From NCBI GenBank assembly GCA_050298535.1, contig JBNKUI010000010.1, positions 1 to 64,000 on the forward strand: DNA of 64,000 nt, read 5' to 3'. This document shows, one piece after another, positions 55,227 to 64,000 of this stretch. The DNA is from JABDMH01 sp050298535. GTDB lineage: Bacteria; Bacteroidota; Bacteroidia; Chitinophagales; Saprospiraceae. The stretch's first letter is position 1. Each line of letters begins with the position of its first letter. The notes under the pieces are model-generated. The model ran no database searches. It saw only the letters and a program-made list of their open reading frames with translations, and was not told the origin of the DNA. Position numbers and translations under genes: made by a program.

Positions 55227-57431
55227 ATGACAGATCATCAAAAGGGTAAACCTATTGAGGCCGAATTAAGCCGGGATCTCGGATTCTATTCGGCATTGGC
55301 AATTGGTGTGGGAACCATGATTGCCGCTGGCATATTCACCTTATCAGGTCTTGCTATTCGAAATGTCGGCTCCGCTGCTATTGTTGCTTTTCTTCTGGCT
55401 GCTGTTGTATCCATCTTCACCGCACTGGCCTATTGTGAATTTGTTTCTATCTATCCCCGTTCAGGTGAGGGCTATTTATACGCAAGGAAGACTTTCTCCC
55501 CTCCTTTGGCATACATGGTCGGATGGTCTTTGTTTCTTGGGTATACAGCCAGTTGTGCGTTCTACATTGCCAGTCTCTCCAGTTACTTCATCGAGTTTAT
55601 TTACCATACATCTTACGGTGGACTCATCGGTATTGTGACCTTAATCGGCCTCACCTTCCTTAATGTCAAGGGCACTAAGGAGTCCGGCGGTTTTCAGGTC
55701 ATTGTGACAGCTGCCAAAGTGATCCTGCTAATATGGTTTGTGATTGGTGGATTAAGTTATGTGGATACGGATGAGATCATTGCGAAGTTTAGCTCTGATC
55801 CAGTAGCGATCGTCAGTACATCAGCGTTGGTCTTCATTACTTTCTTTGGGTTTTCAGCGATAGCCGCAAGTGCAGGCGAAGTGAAGGACGCTCAGCGCAA
55901 TATTCCTCGAGCCATATTCTGGTCTGTCGGCATTGTAACGGTCCTATATACCTTGGTTGTTTTAGTCACTATTGCGGCCAACCTAAGTGAATATACAGAA
56001 GCGGCTATGGGAATTGCCGCTAAGCAATTTTTAGGAGGTTTTGGTGGTATGGTGATAATAGCTGGGGCCATCTTCTCTATGATTTCTGCTTCGAACGCCT
56101 CGATTATGGCGGGTTCACGCGTGGCTCTGGCTATGAGTCAGCTGGGGCATTTACCCAAGGAAGTCGGTCTCATAAATCAACGTACTCGGACTCCTATCAT
56201 GGCCCTGTTTACAGTAGGTGGGACCATAGCAATATTTACGTTGTCTTTACCGCTGGAGGATCTGGCACACTTTGCAGATACCGTCCTGCTCATAGCACTG
56301 ATCATGGTGAATTTTGCATTGATAAAGCATAGAAGAAAGTACCCAGATATTAAGCGCTCATTCCGTGTCCCTTTCGTACCTCTTATACCGATCATTGCCA
56401 TCGTGGCCAATGGCTATCTACTAGTACAAATATTTCATCATACCCTACCTGCTTTGTTGGCAGTAGGAAGCTTGATCGTGGGAATGCTGGGTTTCTTGTC
56501 CTGGAAAGGAGCGCAACCCGAGGAGGAGTCAGTACCAGGAGAAGCAGCGCGCGTTTTAATGGAGACATTTGCACCTCCCAAGAATGACAAACGTGACTAT
56601 ATCTTGGTGCCGTTGGCCAATCCCAATACAATGAAGGATCTACTGGGCATTGCAATCGCCCTGTCAAAGAAGGAAGATCGTGTGATTGTTCTGCTTAGAG
56701 TCGTAGTTATCCCGGAGCAAATGCCCTTGTCTACATCTTCGCTTGAAATCCAAAAGGATCGACTGCTGCTGGAAGAAGCACAACTCATGGTGGAACAGGC
56801 AGGTGTACCTGTAAATACAATGCTCAAGATTGGTTACAACGCGGGCAGAGCTATATTAGAAACAGCACGTGAAAGACATTGTCAGCTAATTATTTTAGGT
56901 TGGAAAGGATATTCCAGCAGTCGTGACAAGATCCTGGGGCAGGTAGTAGATACAGTGGTTACCTACGCCCGATCTGACCTGATGCTGGTAAAACTTGTGG
57001 AGCCCATTTCCTTTAAGAAAATACTACTGCCCACTGCAGGGGGGGCTCACGCCCGGGCAGCTGAGCAATATGCGGCATCTCTCGCCGGAAACTTTAACGG
57101 TGACATCACGATCTGTAGGGTGGAAAGTGACATTTCAGCTGTCTCCCAAGCTCAGGCCGAACTTACCCAAGCCATCGAACGAATTGAAGCAGTAAACGGT
57201 ATCGTACCGGAAACACGTATTATTCAGGATAAGTCGATCACGAAAGGGATCATTGAGGCCAGTAAAGACTATGACACACTTGTCATCGGAGCAACACGAA
57301 CCAGTATCTATCATCAAATCATGTTTGGATCAATCCCCGAGCAAGTGGCCCGGCAGGTCAATAAAAATCTGATCGTAGTAAAACATCACAATCCGGTAAG
57401 AGCTTTGATAGGACGGGTGATGGGAGATTAG
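55227..57431 (+). CDS. APC-family permease fused to two universal stress protein domains
   Basis: The 734-residue protein begins with an amino acid permease of about twelve helices (about 20-435), with the first-helix motif IGVGTMIAAGIFTLSGLA. Two tandem USP-like domains follow (about 454-590 and 593-734). The second keeps an ATP-loop-like GATRTSIYHQIMFGSIPEQV. The permease imports amino acids or related cations, and the USP pair probably gates it through nucleotide binding. It is 113 bases after uxuA with a weak 7-bp hairpin between (55134-55154), so it is probably an independent gene. Confidence 0.93.
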   Translation: MTDHQKGKPIEAELSRDLGFYSALAIGVGTMIAAGIFTLSGLAIRNVGSAAIVAFLLAAVVSIFTALAYCEFVSIYPRSGEGYLYARKTFSPPLAYMVGWSLFLGYTASCAFYIASLSSYFIEFIYHTSYGGLIGIVTLIGLTFLNVKGTKESGGFQVIVTAAKVILLIWFVIGGLSYVDTDEIIAKFSSDPVAIVSTSALVFITFFGFSAIAASAGEVKDAQRNIPRAIFWSVGIVTVLYTLVVLVTIAANLSEYTEAAMGIAAKQFLGGFGGMVIIAGAIFSMISASNASIMAGSRVALAMSQLGHLPKEVGLINQRTRTPIMALFTVGGTIAIFTLSLPLEDLAHFADTVLLIALIMVNFALIKHRRKYPDIKRSFRVPFVPLIPIIAIVANGYLLVQIFHHTLPALLAVGSLIVGMLGFLSWKGAQPEEESVPGEAARVLMETFAPPKNDKRDYILVPLANPNTMKDLLGIAIALSKKEDRVIVLLRVVVIPEQMPLSTSSLEIQKDRLLLEEAQLMVEQAGVPVNTMLKIGYNAGRAILETARERHCQLIILGWKGYSSSRDKILGQVVDTVVTYARSDLMLVKLVEPISFKKILLPTAGGAHARAAEQYAASLAGNFNGDITICRVESDISAVSQAQAELTQAIERIEAVNGIVPETRIIQDKSITKGIIEASKDYDTLVIGATRTSIYHQIMFGSIPEQVARQVNKNLIVVKHHNPVRALIGRVMGD

Positions 57432-57438
57432 GTTTCAT

Positions 57439-57972
57439 TTATGCTAATCGACCGCGGATTCCTAACTCAATCACTTCCAGATCCTTTACAGCTGCCTGGT
57501 CAACAGAAAATCGAAGAACAGTCCGAATCTTATGAAATCCATGATGACCACAGGCCCCCGGGTTCATATGAAGACACTGATACTTTTTGTCATACATCAC
57601 CTTTAGAATATGCGAGTGACCTGAAATGAAGAGATCTGGGGGGGCAGTCTCCATGATCTCTCTGATTCTTCGGTTATATCGCCCGGGATAACCTCCAATA
57701 TGTGTCATGAGCACATCCAATCCATTGATGAGAAATCGCTGATCGAGAGGAAACTTCGTAGTAATCCGGCGATCATCGATGTTACCGTAGACACCTCTTA
57801 CGGGTTTGAAGGCTTCCAGCTGATCTATCAGCGATGGATCCCCCACATCGCCAGCATGCCATATCTCATCGCAATCTTTGAAATGATCAAATAATGTCTG
57901 ATCCAAATGACTGTGTGTATCAGACATTAGACCAATCTTCAATACCCGAGGTTGCTCATCGTGCATAGACAT
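57439..57972 (-). CDS. YfcE/MJ0936-type metallophosphoesterase
   Basis: ATG 57972 (177 residues; 57966 is an alternative) is chosen because the in-frame ATG at 57999 lies inside the terminator hairpin of the upstream gene. The calcineurin-like motifs are all present: SDTHSH, GDVGD, GNID, MTHIGG, GHSH and NPGACGHHG. These small enzymes hydrolyse phosphodiesters in vitro; the natural substrate is unknown. The stop is 8 bases from that of the convergent permease gene. Confidence 0.93.
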   Translation of the reverse strand: MSMHDEQPRVLKIGLMSDTHSHLDQTLFDHFKDCDEIWHAGDVGDPSLIDQLEAFKPVRGVYGNIDDRRITTKFPLDQRFLINGLDVLMTHIGGYPGRYNRRIREIMETAPPDLFISGHSHILKVMYDKKYQCLHMNPGACGHHGFHKIRTVLRFSVDQAAVKDLEVIELGIRGRLA

Positions 57973-58010
57973 AAAAAAAGAAGGTCGGACAGAATACATC
58001 TGACCGACCT
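57973..58010 (-). terminator. Rho-independent terminator after the HYR-type T9SS gene
   Basis: On the - strand a 7-bp stem (AGGTCGG/CCGACCT, 57982-57988 with 58004-58010) is followed by TTCTTTTTTT. It starts about 30 bases beyond the stop at 58043 and ends at the start of the phosphoesterase gene. Confidence 0.8.
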
Positions 58011-58042
58011 CATTATAAATCTAATTATCTACAACCAAATGA

Positions 58043-60598
58043 TTATTGCAGAATTATCATTTTTCTTGTTTGTACCATATCGGCAACTTGTACACTGTAG
58101 AATAACAATCCATTTGTTCCCAAATCATGTTGATTGATTTGAAACTCGTTGTATCCTCGCTCAAACTGTCCTACTCTATTGAGTACCTGACGTCCGTTAG
58201 CATCTCTGATATTCAAGTCTGCAGCACCAGAAGTCGGCATATAGAATCCAATGGTTGTCTGATCTCTCACTGGATTCGGGCTGTTTTGGAATACTGCCAG
58301 GCGATCATCCGCAGAGTTTTCAGCATACTTCAACGCTAAGGATTGGGTGCCGCTCGTCACTCCAGTGGCCTTAGCCTCAGCAAGTTGTGAGTTGATATCT
58401 AAAGCTCGACTTAAGTACAGTTCCTGTTTTGCCCGCACTACTACTTCAAACAATACATCATTTGTAGCGAAGGAAGTTTCATTGAAAGAGAACCAGGTTG
58501 CAGCCAGGGCCCCAGCATTGTTGTCAATATTTGAGAAATTGACACTACCATTTTGAGCCAGTTTTCCATCACGAATTTCAAGGATTTCAAGCTTCGAAGG
58601 ATCAATATCTACCGTCAAACTCAATGTGTTGGCCGAAGTCGCATCAGCAAATCGGAAAGGTATCGTCATCACCTCACCACTTTCGGCTAGATGATTATCA
58701 GTCACCAACAATCCTTCCCGAGCCTCTACGTCATCAGCTTCAACCTCCAGTTGCAGTGTTCCAATATCTCCAATTTTAATCGCTTCAAATTTCAGGTTCA
58801 TGTCACCACCATCGTAGGGAGAAATCTTGAATGAAGAGGGCATTTCTGCCAGAAGTGGGGAAACAGTATCAGGGAACTCGTAGTCTGCTGGATAGAAATA
58901 CCATCCTGCCGTTCCATTGAAATCAGGCTCGATACCAATCAACATATTCTGCAGAGCCATAAGGTCTCTAAAATCTACCACATCATTTTGGTCGATGTCA
59001 GCAGCGATCAGTTGCTCAGGTTTTTTCAGCTCTCTAATACCATCCACATGGAGTGAGAGTAATGCATAGTCATACATGTCAACTCCTTCCATAGGATTAG
59101 TAGTCTTTGAGGGAGTTACTTCCAGCGTTCTTCCCAGAGGAATATTGTCGAAGGCAAAAACACCTTCTTTATCGGTTCGCTTCATCATTCCCTCCATTAG
59201 ACTAACCTCTACATCTTCGATTCCTTTTTCAGAGTCACTATTGACAACTTCACCACTGAGAGTGCCACCCAAACATTCAAAGCTATTTGCCTGAATGATT
59301 ACTTCAACCATCACGTAGTCGGAGTTGCCTGCCTTATCTTCCACAGTAAACTTCACCTGATTACTACCAAAATCTTCACATGTGAATACGGAGGGTTCCA
59401 GTGAAAACTTCAGATCTTCCTGTGAGGTACAGTTATCATAACTACTTCGGTCAAATTCTTTTGGCCATAATTCGATCATACCTTCATTAGTATCTGTCAT
59501 CATCAGGACCGCAGTCACCGACGATAGAGCACTGACATTGGGAGCTTTGGTATCTTCAGCCTCAACATTTACGATCATAGAGCATTCCTTGGCATTGCCG
59601 CAGATATCAAAAGCTGTAAATGTCACCTTGGTCTTACCTGGAAGATAGTAACCACTAGCGTCGTTTCCACTATAGTTCACATTGCCATAGCCACTGCCGT
59701 ACCCAGACCCATATCCATAGTGATTGTATCCATCTCCAAGATATTTTCGCGAATAGGCATAGTAAACGTCGCCACATTCATCATGTGCTTTAACCTTAGG
59801 TATCTTTACATAGGTCTTCTGACCATCACAGTCTCCACCATTTACTTCCATGTCCTCAGGACAATCGTAAAATTTAGGAGCCTCATCGTCATACAAGTAT
59901 ATTTTCTGAATGTAAGTCCACTTGCCGGAATAGTGTTCACCACCGTATCCGCTGTTGTACTGACACCAGTCGATAAGCTCCCAGTGTCTATACACTACTT
60001 TACAGGGCTTGTGATGATACCCACCATAGCCATAACCGCCAGTTGATCCATATCCTGAATCATGCGGATCGGAATGGTATGGATGTACTTTGTCTTCGTA
60101 TCGTAGACCAAGTTCTGCACAACCATGATGATTGAATTCTGGCCAATTGTAATAGTGAGGGAGATGGTCTGGATGCATTGATCCACCACATTCTTTCAAG
60201 TGATAGTCTTTCGGCCAGTGCACATCCTTATTTCCATCGAAAGCATGACTTCCGTAAGAGTCTTTAATATGAATTGTCTGTTGACACCAGTATTCATCGT
60301 AGTGGTATTTAATCTTCCACTTTCTGATGATCTTACCACGTCCACATTTGTCCAGCCATTTTTCTGTCCATGGACCATAGATGTGTACATTGTAACCATA
60401 CGCTGCCTTGGGATAACCATAATAATCCAGATTATCATGCAGCTCTCCACATTGCAAATACACATGCTCTTCGGGGCAATGGAAAGGATTGCCTCCAAGA
60501 GCCGATTCTGCCGCCTGGACATTGTTAGTTAGGAAAATCAGTGCTATCCCAGACAATAAAAAGCACTGAAGTAATGTTCTTGTAATCGTCCTACTCAT
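58043..60598 (-). CDS. Secreted Gly/Tyr/His-rich HYR-type protein with T9SS sorting domain
   Basis: ATG 60598 (851 residues) precedes a signal peptide (MSRTITRTLLQCFLLSGIALIFL); ATG 60634 is an upstream alternative. The N-terminal 330 residues are rich in Cys, His, Tyr and Gly, with GYGSGYGSGYG low-complexity stretches (about 180-200 and 286-320). HYR-like segments carry DDEAPKFYDCPEDMEV and GNAKECSMIVNV. Then follow a carboxypeptidase-regulatory-like domain (about 443-510), a dockerin-like DIDQNDVVDFRDL segment (about 533), a cohesin-like beta domain (about 630-760) and a sorting domain from FQNSPNPV (about 766). It is a large surface or matrix protein; no enzyme motif was seen. Confidence 0.9.
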   Translation of the reverse strand: MSRTITRTLLQCFLLSGIALIFLTNNVQAAESALGGNPFHCPEEHVYLQCGELHDNLDYYGYPKAAYGYNVHIYGPWTEKWLDKCGRGKIIRKWKIKYHYDEYWCQQTIHIKDSYGSHAFDGNKDVHWPKDYHLKECGGSMHPDHLPHYYNWPEFNHHGCAELGLRYEDKVHPYHSDPHDSGYGSTGGYGYGGYHHKPCKVVYRHWELIDWCQYNSGYGGEHYSGKWTYIQKIYLYDDEAPKFYDCPEDMEVNGGDCDGQKTYVKIPKVKAHDECGDVYYAYSRKYLGDGYNHYGYGSGYGSGYGNVNYSGNDASGYYLPGKTKVTFTAFDICGNAKECSMIVNVEAEDTKAPNVSALSSVTAVLMMTDTNEGMIELWPKEFDRSSYDNCTSQEDLKFSLEPSVFTCEDFGSNQVKFTVEDKAGNSDYVMVEVIIQANSFECLGGTLSGEVVNSDSEKGIEDVEVSLMEGMMKRTDKEGVFAFDNIPLGRTLEVTPSKTTNPMEGVDMYDYALLSLHVDGIRELKKPEQLIAADIDQNDVVDFRDLMALQNMLIGIEPDFNGTAGWYFYPADYEFPDTVSPLLAEMPSSFKISPYDGGDMNLKFEAIKIGDIGTLQLEVEADDVEAREGLLVTDNHLAESGEVMTIPFRFADATSANTLSLTVDIDPSKLEILEIRDGKLAQNGSVNFSNIDNNAGALAATWFSFNETSFATNDVLFEVVVRAKQELYLSRALDINSQLAEAKATGVTSGTQSLALKYAENSADDRLAVFQNSPNPVRDQTTIGFYMPTSGAADLNIRDANGRQVLNRVGQFERGYNEFQINQHDLGTNGLLFYSVQVADMVQTRKMIILQ

Positions 60599-60882
60599 GG
60601 GTAATTCTTGTTTTAGGGTCGATAAAATAAACATACATTCAAGGGTCTCCTACCTTTGCAGAAGTTGTTCTTAAGATTAAAACTACACAATATATTTCGC
60701 AAAATAGATGCCTAATTTGCAATGTGTTTGATATTAACACTTTAACTAAATCTTTAACAATTCATACTTCCGAGATTATATATTTACCCCCCTTCCGATA
60801 TTTTTTATAACGTTATCTTTACTTCCCAGCATCGGGCAATTTTCTATATATTGAGATTACTGATACCTAATAGATTTAACAA

Positions 60883-62058
60883 ATGCCGGTAAATTTTAAT
60901 CGAATTATTCTACTTATTTATGTCCTCCTGGCCACCCTCTTTTCCCTTAGTGCTCAGGACACTGTATACATTCCCAAGTCAGACTATGTCTTGAAGTTTA
61001 CGCATCAGATAAATTGCAATCCCATTGAAGATCAGGCAGGCAGTGGTACCTGCTGGAGTTTCAGTACCAATTCATTCATAGAGTCCGAGTTGGCAAAGAT
61101 GGGCGAGAAACCGATCGATCTGTCTGAGATGTTCTTCGTTCGCATGACGTATCTGGACAAAGCTCGAAAGTATGTTCGTTACCATGGAAAGGCCAACTTT
61201 AGTGAAGGTAGTTTAGGACATGACGTGATGCGCATGTATGCAAAATATGGAGCTGTACCAGAAGAAGTCTACACCGGACTCACCGATGGAAAGACTCGTC
61301 ATAGTCACGGCGCCATGGTCAGAGAGCTGCACAAGTTCCTGGAAGACATGATTGAAACAGGCGAAATAGAAGCGGATTGGGAGATCAAATTTAACATGCT
61401 GCTGGATCAGCATCTCGGGCCTTTTCCCAAGTCCTTCATTTTTGAAGGAAAGACATTTACTCCGCGAAGTTTCGCTGAGGAATTTGTCGATATTGACCCC
61501 GCTGAATATATATCATTGACCTCGTTTGGGACCTATCCCTTCAATGAAGAAGTCATCCTGGAAATCCCGGATAATTATGCACATCAGCCATACTACAATA
61601 TATCTGTTGATGACTTGTTACAGACTGTTGATTACGCTTTGGAGAGCGGTCGATCGATGGTGTGGGACTGTGATATCTCTGACAGAGGATTTTCGTCGGC
61701 TCGCGGCCTGGCGATATATCCAAATGTCAATACCCGGGAATTGGCAGAGGTGAATGAAGCGTTTCGAGTGCCCACCGAAGAGCAGACGGTTACAGATGCC
61801 TCAAGACAAGAACAATTCGATAACTATACACTCACAGATGACCACCTGATGCACATCGTAGGTCGCGCTGAAGATCAAAATGGCACACCCTATTATTATG
61901 TGAAGAATTCATGGGGTGAAAGGCCTGGGCTGGATGGTTACCTATTTGCCTCCAAAGCATATGTGATGAAAAATACCATCGCTGTTATGTTGCATAAGGA
62001 TGCAATTCCTTCCGAAGTAAGTGAAAAGATCTTTGGTGCAGCCCCAAAGAGTGAGTGA
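60883..62058 (+). CDS. C1-family cysteine peptidase (bleomycin hydrolase/PepC-like), exported
   Basis: The 391-residue protein has a signal peptide (IILLIYVLLATLFSLSAQ) and the papain-type triad: Cys57 in GSGTCWSF, His324 in HLMHIVG and Asn342 in KNSWGE. The large insert between Cys and His is typical of the bleomycin hydrolase/aminopeptidase C subfamily. Cytosolic PepC has about 440-450 residues and no signal peptide, so this exported form is shorter. It is likely a periplasmic or outer-membrane aminopeptidase. It is transcribed divergently from the HYR-type gene. Confidence 0.93.
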   Translation: MPVNFNRIILLIYVLLATLFSLSAQDTVYIPKSDYVLKFTHQINCNPIEDQAGSGTCWSFSTNSFIESELAKMGEKPIDLSEMFFVRMTYLDKARKYVRYHGKANFSEGSLGHDVMRMYAKYGAVPEEVYTGLTDGKTRHSHGAMVRELHKFLEDMIETGEIEADWEIKFNMLLDQHLGPFPKSFIFEGKTFTPRSFAEEFVDIDPAEYISLTSFGTYPFNEEVILEIPDNYAHQPYYNISVDDLLQTVDYALESGRSMVWDCDISDRGFSSARGLAIYPNVNTRELAEVNEAFRVPTEEQTVTDASRQEQFDNYTLTDDHLMHIVGRAEDQNGTPYYYVKNSWGERPGLDGYLFASKAYVMKNTIAVMLHKDAIPSEVSEKIFGAAPKSE

Positions 62059-62171
62059 TATATCGTTCGATAGGTTAAGTTTGTCGTAAGTGTGGGAGGA
62101 TATAGTCTAATTGATGAACTTCTATGCCCCTTTAGTCCTTATCTTTAAAGAAGCAAAACTAAATGTAAGAG

Positions 62172-62816
62172 ATGGATGATCGAAACGATCTGGCACAAGA
62201 CATAGTAAAGAGTCATGTGATGTATTCGCTGGGAGCTGGTCTTGTACCTATTCCGCTGTTAGATATAGCCGCTGTATCGGCAGTTCAGTTGGATATGTTA
62301 AAGCAACTGGCCAAATTATATGGAGAGGACTTTAAGGAATCATCCGGCAAAAGTTGGATTTCGGCCATTGCGGGAAGTACCATGGCTCGTATGGGAGCTT
62401 CTTTGGTCAAATCGGTTCCGGGTATTGGATCAATCCTCGGAGGTGTGACTATGTCAGTTTTGAGTGGTGCCTCTACCTACTCCATCGGTCAGGTTTTTAT
62501 CTGGCACTTTAGTACCGGTGGTGATTTTATGAACTTCAATTTTGATAAAGCCAAAGAGATCTACAAGCGGGAGTTTGAGAGAGGTAAGCAGGTGGCTAAA
62601 GATATGGAGAAGAAGAAAAATAGTGGTGAGGAAGCCAAACCTAATCATTCCTCTGACAATCCTGAGGCGAAAGATAAACAACGGACTGAGGTGCCTGATA
62701 AGAAAGCGGAGGATGTTTATATTCGATTAGAGAAGTTGGCAGAACTTCATAAAAAGGGGGTAATCACTGATGCTGAATTTGAGGTACAAAAGAAGCGTCT
62801 CCTAGCTCAACTCTAA
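62172..62816 (+). CDS. DUF697-like membrane protein with C-terminal SHOCT domain
   Basis: The 214-residue protein begins with a DUF697-like part (about 5-120): IVKSHVMYSLGAGLVPIPLLDIAAVSAVQLDMLKQLAKLYG with two amphipathic to hydrophobic helices rich in Gly and Ser. A charged, disordered linker (about 135-180) follows, then a SHOCT motif (about 186-214: LEKLAELHKKGVITDAEFEVQKKRLL). DUF697 proteins associate with YcjX-like or GTPase partners at the membrane. No such GTPase is adjacent. The stop overlaps that of the Mrr-like gene by 4 bases. Confidence 0.85.
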   Translation: MDDRNDLAQDIVKSHVMYSLGAGLVPIPLLDIAAVSAVQLDMLKQLAKLYGEDFKESSGKSWISAIAGSTMARMGASLVKSVPGIGSILGGVTMSVLSGASTYSIGQVFIWHFSTGGDFMNFNFDKAKEIYKREFERGKQVAKDMEKKKNSGEEAKPNHSSDNPEAKDKQRTEVPDKKAEDVYIRLEKLAELHKKGVITDAEFEVQKKRLLAQL

Positions 62817-63913
62817 TCCGAATCACTAAAATCCTGCTTTATATCTACAAAAGCTCCTAGTAATCGAATAATGGGAAGCAACAAGGGACCGAGGATATAT
62901 CGTAACTGGGGGACGTTAGAAAATGCCATAATCACAATCCTTCCGATGGCATAATAGGATCTAATAAATAATCGTCCTAATGCATTTTTGACAAGTATTT
63001 GGTCCCGGAATGCGATCATCTCTGCATATTCGGTGGAATCTCTATCAAAGCAAAAAGTCACTAGAAAACACTCTTTCTTTACGTTGGAGAGCTTTTGCTC
63101 CAAATTGATCAATTCCTCACTATTTTCCTGACGAATACTTACGACAATTCTGTCCTTGGATTCAAATTTTGCGATCTGCCTTTTGGGAAAAGCAAATACG
63201 ATATCCACCCTTGAGCCTGCATACAATATGCCTTCTTTGAAGGTGTCTTCCTGCCAGCCTGAGGAACGATATTGGCTACGATCTTTCTTGACAAGGCTGG
63301 GTAGCTCGCACTTGATACTGATATCTTCCTCACCCATATTGGAAAGATGTGCCTTCACATAAGCTTTGCCGGTCGCGGCAAATCTGGATTTACTAAAATC
63401 TACTGATTCAATCTCAAATTTAAGACTGTCCTTCACAGTGATTGAGGCTGGGTACTTCTCAAAATAATCCTGGTAATGAATCCCTTCAAGGAAAGTATCT
63501 GTCAATGCCCTAAGCAGGAAATGCCAATCCCAGAGAATTATCTTTTCATCCAATCCCAATGTTCGGGCAGGATCATCAAATGAAGAAGTAGTGATCAACA
63601 TCGCATGCTTACAGCGATAATAGTTCCTGGCTTTGATCAGAGGCAGAAGGTCATTCTTACCCACCTTATGAGTAGCTGAATACCTGAGGACTTTCACAGC
63701 CGTCTTTATCCCGTCCTGGTCCAGGATCATATCCACACCAAAGTCCTGGCTATAATCGGTAGATTTCAAGTTGTATCCCCTTACACGGAAGAAATGCGCA
63801 ATAAGATCCTCAAACCCTCCTGGGGTCGTATTCTGAAATCGTACAGGTATCGAAGCATGCAGATAATCTTCAACATCCAACTTAGTGAAGTCTAAAGTCA
63901 ATTTCCTCGTCAT
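62813..63913 (-). CDS. Mrr-like restriction-endonuclease-fold protein with C-terminal membrane segment
   Basis: The 366-residue protein has an N-terminal Mrr-like domain (about 25-150): GFEDLIAHFFRVRGY with Glu35, DFGVDMIL with Asp61, and the strand TAVKVLRY. In active Mrr enzymes the last element reads Q/E-x-K; here it is K74-V-L76, so the catalytic lysine pair is altered. The middle part (about 165-290) is beta-rich. The C-terminus has hydrophobic segments (SYYAIGRIVIMAFS and ILGPLLLPIIRLLGAF). The protein may bind DNA or have lost nuclease activity. It starts 87 bases from the right edge. Confidence 0.8.
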   Translation of the reverse strand: MTRKLTLDFTKLDVEDYLHASIPVRFQNTTPGGFEDLIAHFFRVRGYNLKSTDYSQDFGVDMILDQDGIKTAVKVLRYSATHKVGKNDLLPLIKARNYYRCKHAMLITTSSFDDPARTLGLDEKIILWDWHFLLRALTDTFLEGIHYQDYFEKYPASITVKDSLKFEIESVDFSKSRFAATGKAYVKAHLSNMGEEDISIKCELPSLVKKDRSQYRSSGWQEDTFKEGILYAGSRVDIVFAFPKRQIAKFESKDRIVVSIRQENSEELINLEQKLSNVKKECFLVTFCFDRDSTEYAEMIAFRDQILVKNALGRLFIRSYYAIGRIVIMAFSNVPQLRYILGPLLLPIIRLLGAFVDIKQDFSDSD

Positions 63914-64000
63914 TTTCCCGGCTAGTCATATAAATAACCCTACATGAAGTTAACGCTTTGTCTAACATCATGAAATACTAATGTCACATCTCTGACGGGT

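Noticed and set aside
60651..60658. TACCTTTG on the + strand as promoter of the C1 peptidase gene
   Set aside because: It matches TAnnTTTG but lies about 225 bases before the start with no -33 box. It remains possible but is not supported enough to list.

Overview
The window is an ordinary chromosomal stretch of a Bacteroidota bacterium, most likely of the Saprospiria/Cytophagia type. Three secreted proteins end in type IX secretion (T9SS) sorting domains. Several intergenic regions carry the Bacteroidota -7 promoter motif TAnnTTTG, one of them with a TTTG -33 box at the ideal 19-bp spacing. Hybrid histidine kinases with AraC output, Reg_prop/Y_Y_Y sensors, a DUF5683 gene next to parAB and many Cys-anchored lipoproteins fit the same phylum. 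I found no rRNA, tRNA, CRISPR array, insertion sequence or prophage.

Layout. 1-14.2 kb holds surface and signalling genes on the + strand: the end of a fibronectin-III T9SS protein, a lipoprotein joining an SGNH domain, a beta-propeller and cytochrome c, a tricorn-type protease, an acyltransferase, a 7TMR-DISM hybrid kinase and a PQQ-propeller T9SS protein. 14.4-21.3 kb is on the - strand: an MscS channel, a CARDB protein, an orphan LuxR-type regulator, an ACP phosphodiesterase, a PQQ dehydrogenase with a haem domain and a zincless Fpg/Nei glycosylase. A repeat-rich gap (21.3-21.8 kb) precedes ychF. 22.9-24.7 kb holds a thioesterase, lipB and a flavin reductase; 24.8-27.9 kb a metal-dependent hydrolase, then parA-parB-DUF5683. 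27.8-34.1 kb (- strand) carries a DUF998 protein, a membrane-tethered XRE regulator, an M16 protease and ffh.

34.3-42.8 kb (+) contains yidC, gpsA, ppk1, an M49 peptidase, a deformylase-like gene and an unrecognised coiled-coil gene. 42.8-45.8 kb (-) has rimM, a lipoprotein, mnmA and a nicotinamide-riboside-kinase-like gene. 45.9-52.6 kb has an M48 protease lipoprotein, a large Reg_prop/Y_Y_Y/adenylate cyclase fusion and a DUF763 protein. 52.8-57.4 kb has a small membrane protein gene with a near-ideal promoter, a divergent SDR/uxuA pair for hexuronate breakdown with a perfect inverted repeat between them, and an APC permease fused to two USP domains. The right end has a phosphoesterase, a Gly/Tyr/His-rich HYR-type T9SS protein, a C1 peptidase, a DUF697-like/SHOCT protein and an Mrr-like membrane protein whose nuclease motif looks degenerate.

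The genes do not form one obvious new system. The best leads are the promoter-backed small membrane protein, the propeller-cyclase receptor, the uxuA operator candidate, the heptamer-repeat island and several families with altered active sites.
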